Source: Burkholderiales bacterium
Lineage (GTDB): Bacteria > Pseudomonadota > Gammaproteobacteria > Burkholderiales > SG8-39
Assembly: GCA_017880775.1 (NCBI GenBank)
Contig: JADGRQ010000008.1
Coordinates: forward strand, 1-64,000
Direction: 5' to 3'
Length of the DNA stretch: 64,000 nucleotides
Part shown: positions 62,673 through 64,000 of the stretch, piece by piece
Layout of the letters: every line of letters starts with the position of its first letter
Position numbering within the stretch: the stretch's first letter is position 1
The notes under the pieces: generated by a model
What the model was told of the DNA's origin: nothing
Seen by the model: only the letters and a program-made list of their open reading frames with translations
Databases searched by the model: none
Program-made: the position numbers and the translations under genes

Positions 62673-64000
62673 CACGCGAACCCCTTCATCGGCGACATGC
62701 CGATCTTTTCGATCAGCCTGGCGTAGTCCTCGATCAGCTTGGGCAGGCGGCCGATGTCGGTGATCGCGACCTCGTAGGTGGCCACGCGCTCGGTTTCCAG
62801 CGCCATCGTCTTCAGCGTCTCGTCGATCCTGCTCATGCGCTCCTTCGCCAGCGCCGATCCCGTCACGAAATGGCACTGGTAGTCATCGCCGTGCTTGCAA
62901 CCCATCAGCATCACCCCGTCGTAGCCGCCGTTCAGCGCGTCGGTGATCCAGATACTGTTGACCGAACCCAGGCAGCGCACCGGAATGACGCGCACGAATG
63001 CCGAGTAGTGATTACGCTGCATGCCGGCCATGTCGAGCGCGGGATAGGCGTCGTTTTCGCAGGCGAGCACCAGGATCCTCGGCTTTTCCGAGAACTCGTC
63101 CGGGATGTCCACTGCCTTGATCTGCGCGCCGACCGTGTCCACGGAGTAGTTCTCGAACGAGATCACCCGCACCGGGCACGCGCCCATGCAGGTGCCGCAG
63201 CGCCGGCAGCGCGACTCGTTGAACACTGGATAGGTCTTCTCGTCCTCGTCGATCGCACCGAACGGGCATTCCACCGTGCAGCGCTTGCATTGCGTGCAGC
63301 CGTCGAGCCGCACCATCGGGAACGACAGGTCGCCCGAGCGCGGGTGCGCGGCGCGCCCCAGTTCGGCGTTTTCCGCAGCCTGGATCGCTTTTAGCACCGC
63401 GCCGGTCGCGTCCTCTTTCGCCTGCGCAATGTCCATCGGGCGGCGCACCGGTCCGGCGGCATAGATGCCGGTGCGGCGCGTCTCGTAAGGAAAGCAGATG
63501 AAGTGCGAATCGGCAAAGCCGTGGCTCAGCTTCGGCAGGTCCTTGCCTTGGCGGTAGTTGAGGTTGAGGATCGAGATGGGTTTCGCGCCGTTCGCATCGG
63601 TCGCGTCCGGATTATCGATGTCCACGCCGGCGTTTGCGACCTGGCCGGTGGCGAGCACCACCAGATCCGCGGCTTCGATCGCTGCATCCTCGTCGAGGAT
63701 CAGGTCGCGGAAGCTCACCTTGCAGGCATCGCCGGAGGGTTCGACGCCGGTAACCCTGCCCTTGGTGAAGGTCACGCCCTTTTTCTGCGCGCTGCGGTAG
63801 AAGTCCTCGCCGTTGCCCGGAACGCGGAGATCCGTATAGATCACGACCGTATCCACCGCAGGGTTCGCGTCCTTGAAATACATCGCCTGCTTGATCGAGG
63901 TGTTGCAGCAGTAGCCCGAACAGTACGGCAGGTGCCGGCCGGTGTCATCGCGCTGGCCGGCGCACTGCACGAACACCACGCTGTTCACTTCGCCGCCGTC
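62672..64000 (-). CDS. qmoB: QmoB/HdrA-like flavoprotein with C-terminal MvhD domain (partial, 5' end outside)
   Basis: The last 443 codons of an HdrA-type protein are in the window. Visible are the HdrA cysteine segment YCSGYCCN, the FAD-binding ATGQVAN region, two ferredoxin clusters (CTQCKRCTVECPFG and CRRCGTCMGACPV) and a C-terminal MvhD-like domain (RCLGSVNSIWITDALNGGYDGVMLMGC). HdrA plus MvhD is the layout of QmoB; some other HdrA proteins share it. Followed by hdrC and hdrB, it fits the QmoAB-HdrBC type complex that accepts electrons from AprBA. qmoA would lie outside the window. Confidence 0.82.
   Translation of the reverse strand, partial: DGGEVNSVVFVQCAGQRDDTGRHLPYCSGYCCNTSIKQAMYFKDANPAVDTVVIYTDLRVPGNGEDFYRSAQKKGVTFTKGRVTGVEPSGDACKVSFRDLILDEDAAIEAADLVVLATGQVANAGVDIDNPDATDANGAKPISILNLNYRQGKDLPKLSHGFADSHFICFPYETRRTGIYAAGPVRRPMDIAQAKEDATGAVLKAIQAAENAELGRAAHPRSGDLSFPMVRLDGCTQCKRCTVECPFGAIDEDEKTYPVFNESRCRRCGTCMGACPVRVISFENYSVDTVGAQIKAVDIPDEFSEKPRILVLACENDAYPALDMAGMQRNHYSAFVRVIPVRCLGSVNSIWITDALNGGYDGVMLMGCKHGDDYQCHFVTGSALAKERMSRIDETLKTMALETERVATYEVAITDIGRLPKLIEDYARLIEKIGMSPMKGFA

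Overview
The window is high-GC DNA, densely packed with short or overlapping gene junctions, and carries most of the dissimilatory sulfur-oxidation inventory of a chemolithotrophic proteobacterium. The sox, reverse-dsr and sat-aprBA genes sit together with a Bug-type solute receptor, a NarX/NarL-like pair and CbbQO activase genes. This combination points to a betaproteobacterial sulfur oxidizer (Burkholderiales/Nitrosomonadales type). That assignment is inferred from gene content, not from a marker gene.

Layout. At 1-99 lies the 3' end of a group II intron, ending 14 bases from the soxB stop codon. At 114-4071 (minus) is soxYZAXB without soxCD. At 4.1-10.6 kb are housekeeping and envelope genes: moaC, an M48 protease, a glycosyltransferase, a TPR membrane protein, a methyltransferase and chrB. 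At 10.8-14.4 kb is sat-aprBA, with no aprM. At 15.7-19.2 kb are cbbQ, cbbO and two small ORFs. At 19.2-27.7 kb is a defence island: an MNT nucleotidyltransferase with a broken HEPN partner, and a type I restriction-modification system carrying a PIN toxin-like pair. It is bracketed by two closely similar DsrC-like genes. At 27.6-31.1 kb (minus) is an accessory operon: 70-aa protein, orphan Cas6/Cmx6-like protein, cysteine-less DsrC-like protein, tandem-TusA fusion, 191-aa unknown, DsrC-like protein, TauD-type dioxygenase. It diverges from the large dsrABEFHCMKLJOPN-cobA operon at 31.2-43.7 kb. At 43.7-48.7 kb are a NarX/NarL-like two-component pair, an unknown protein, an HTH/ferredoxin/FNR fusion and a Rieske protein. 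At 48.8-60.2 kb are a branched-chain amino-acid type ABC transporter, several dehydrogenases, a MetE-C-like protein and a REC-MBL plus DUF427-cyclase pair. At 60.2-64 kb (minus) are a Bug receptor and the end of a QmoB-HdrC-HdrB set that runs off the window.

How the parts fit. SoxYZ, SoxAX and SoxB would bind thiosulfate and release sulfate. Without SoxCD the sulfane sulfur should be handed on through TusA and DsrEFH to DsrC. DsrAB would oxidize it to sulfite with DsrL, DsrMKJOP and siroheme (supported by cobA and dsrN). AprBA and Sat would take sulfite through APS to sulfate with ATP formation, with Qmo/Hdr-like proteins as the likely electron acceptor of AprBA.

The most interesting part is the accessory operon divergent from dsrA. 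It joins sulfur-carrier paralogues that have progressively lost their redox cysteines to an orphan Cas6-like RNA-binding fold protein, with no CRISPR array seen in the window.
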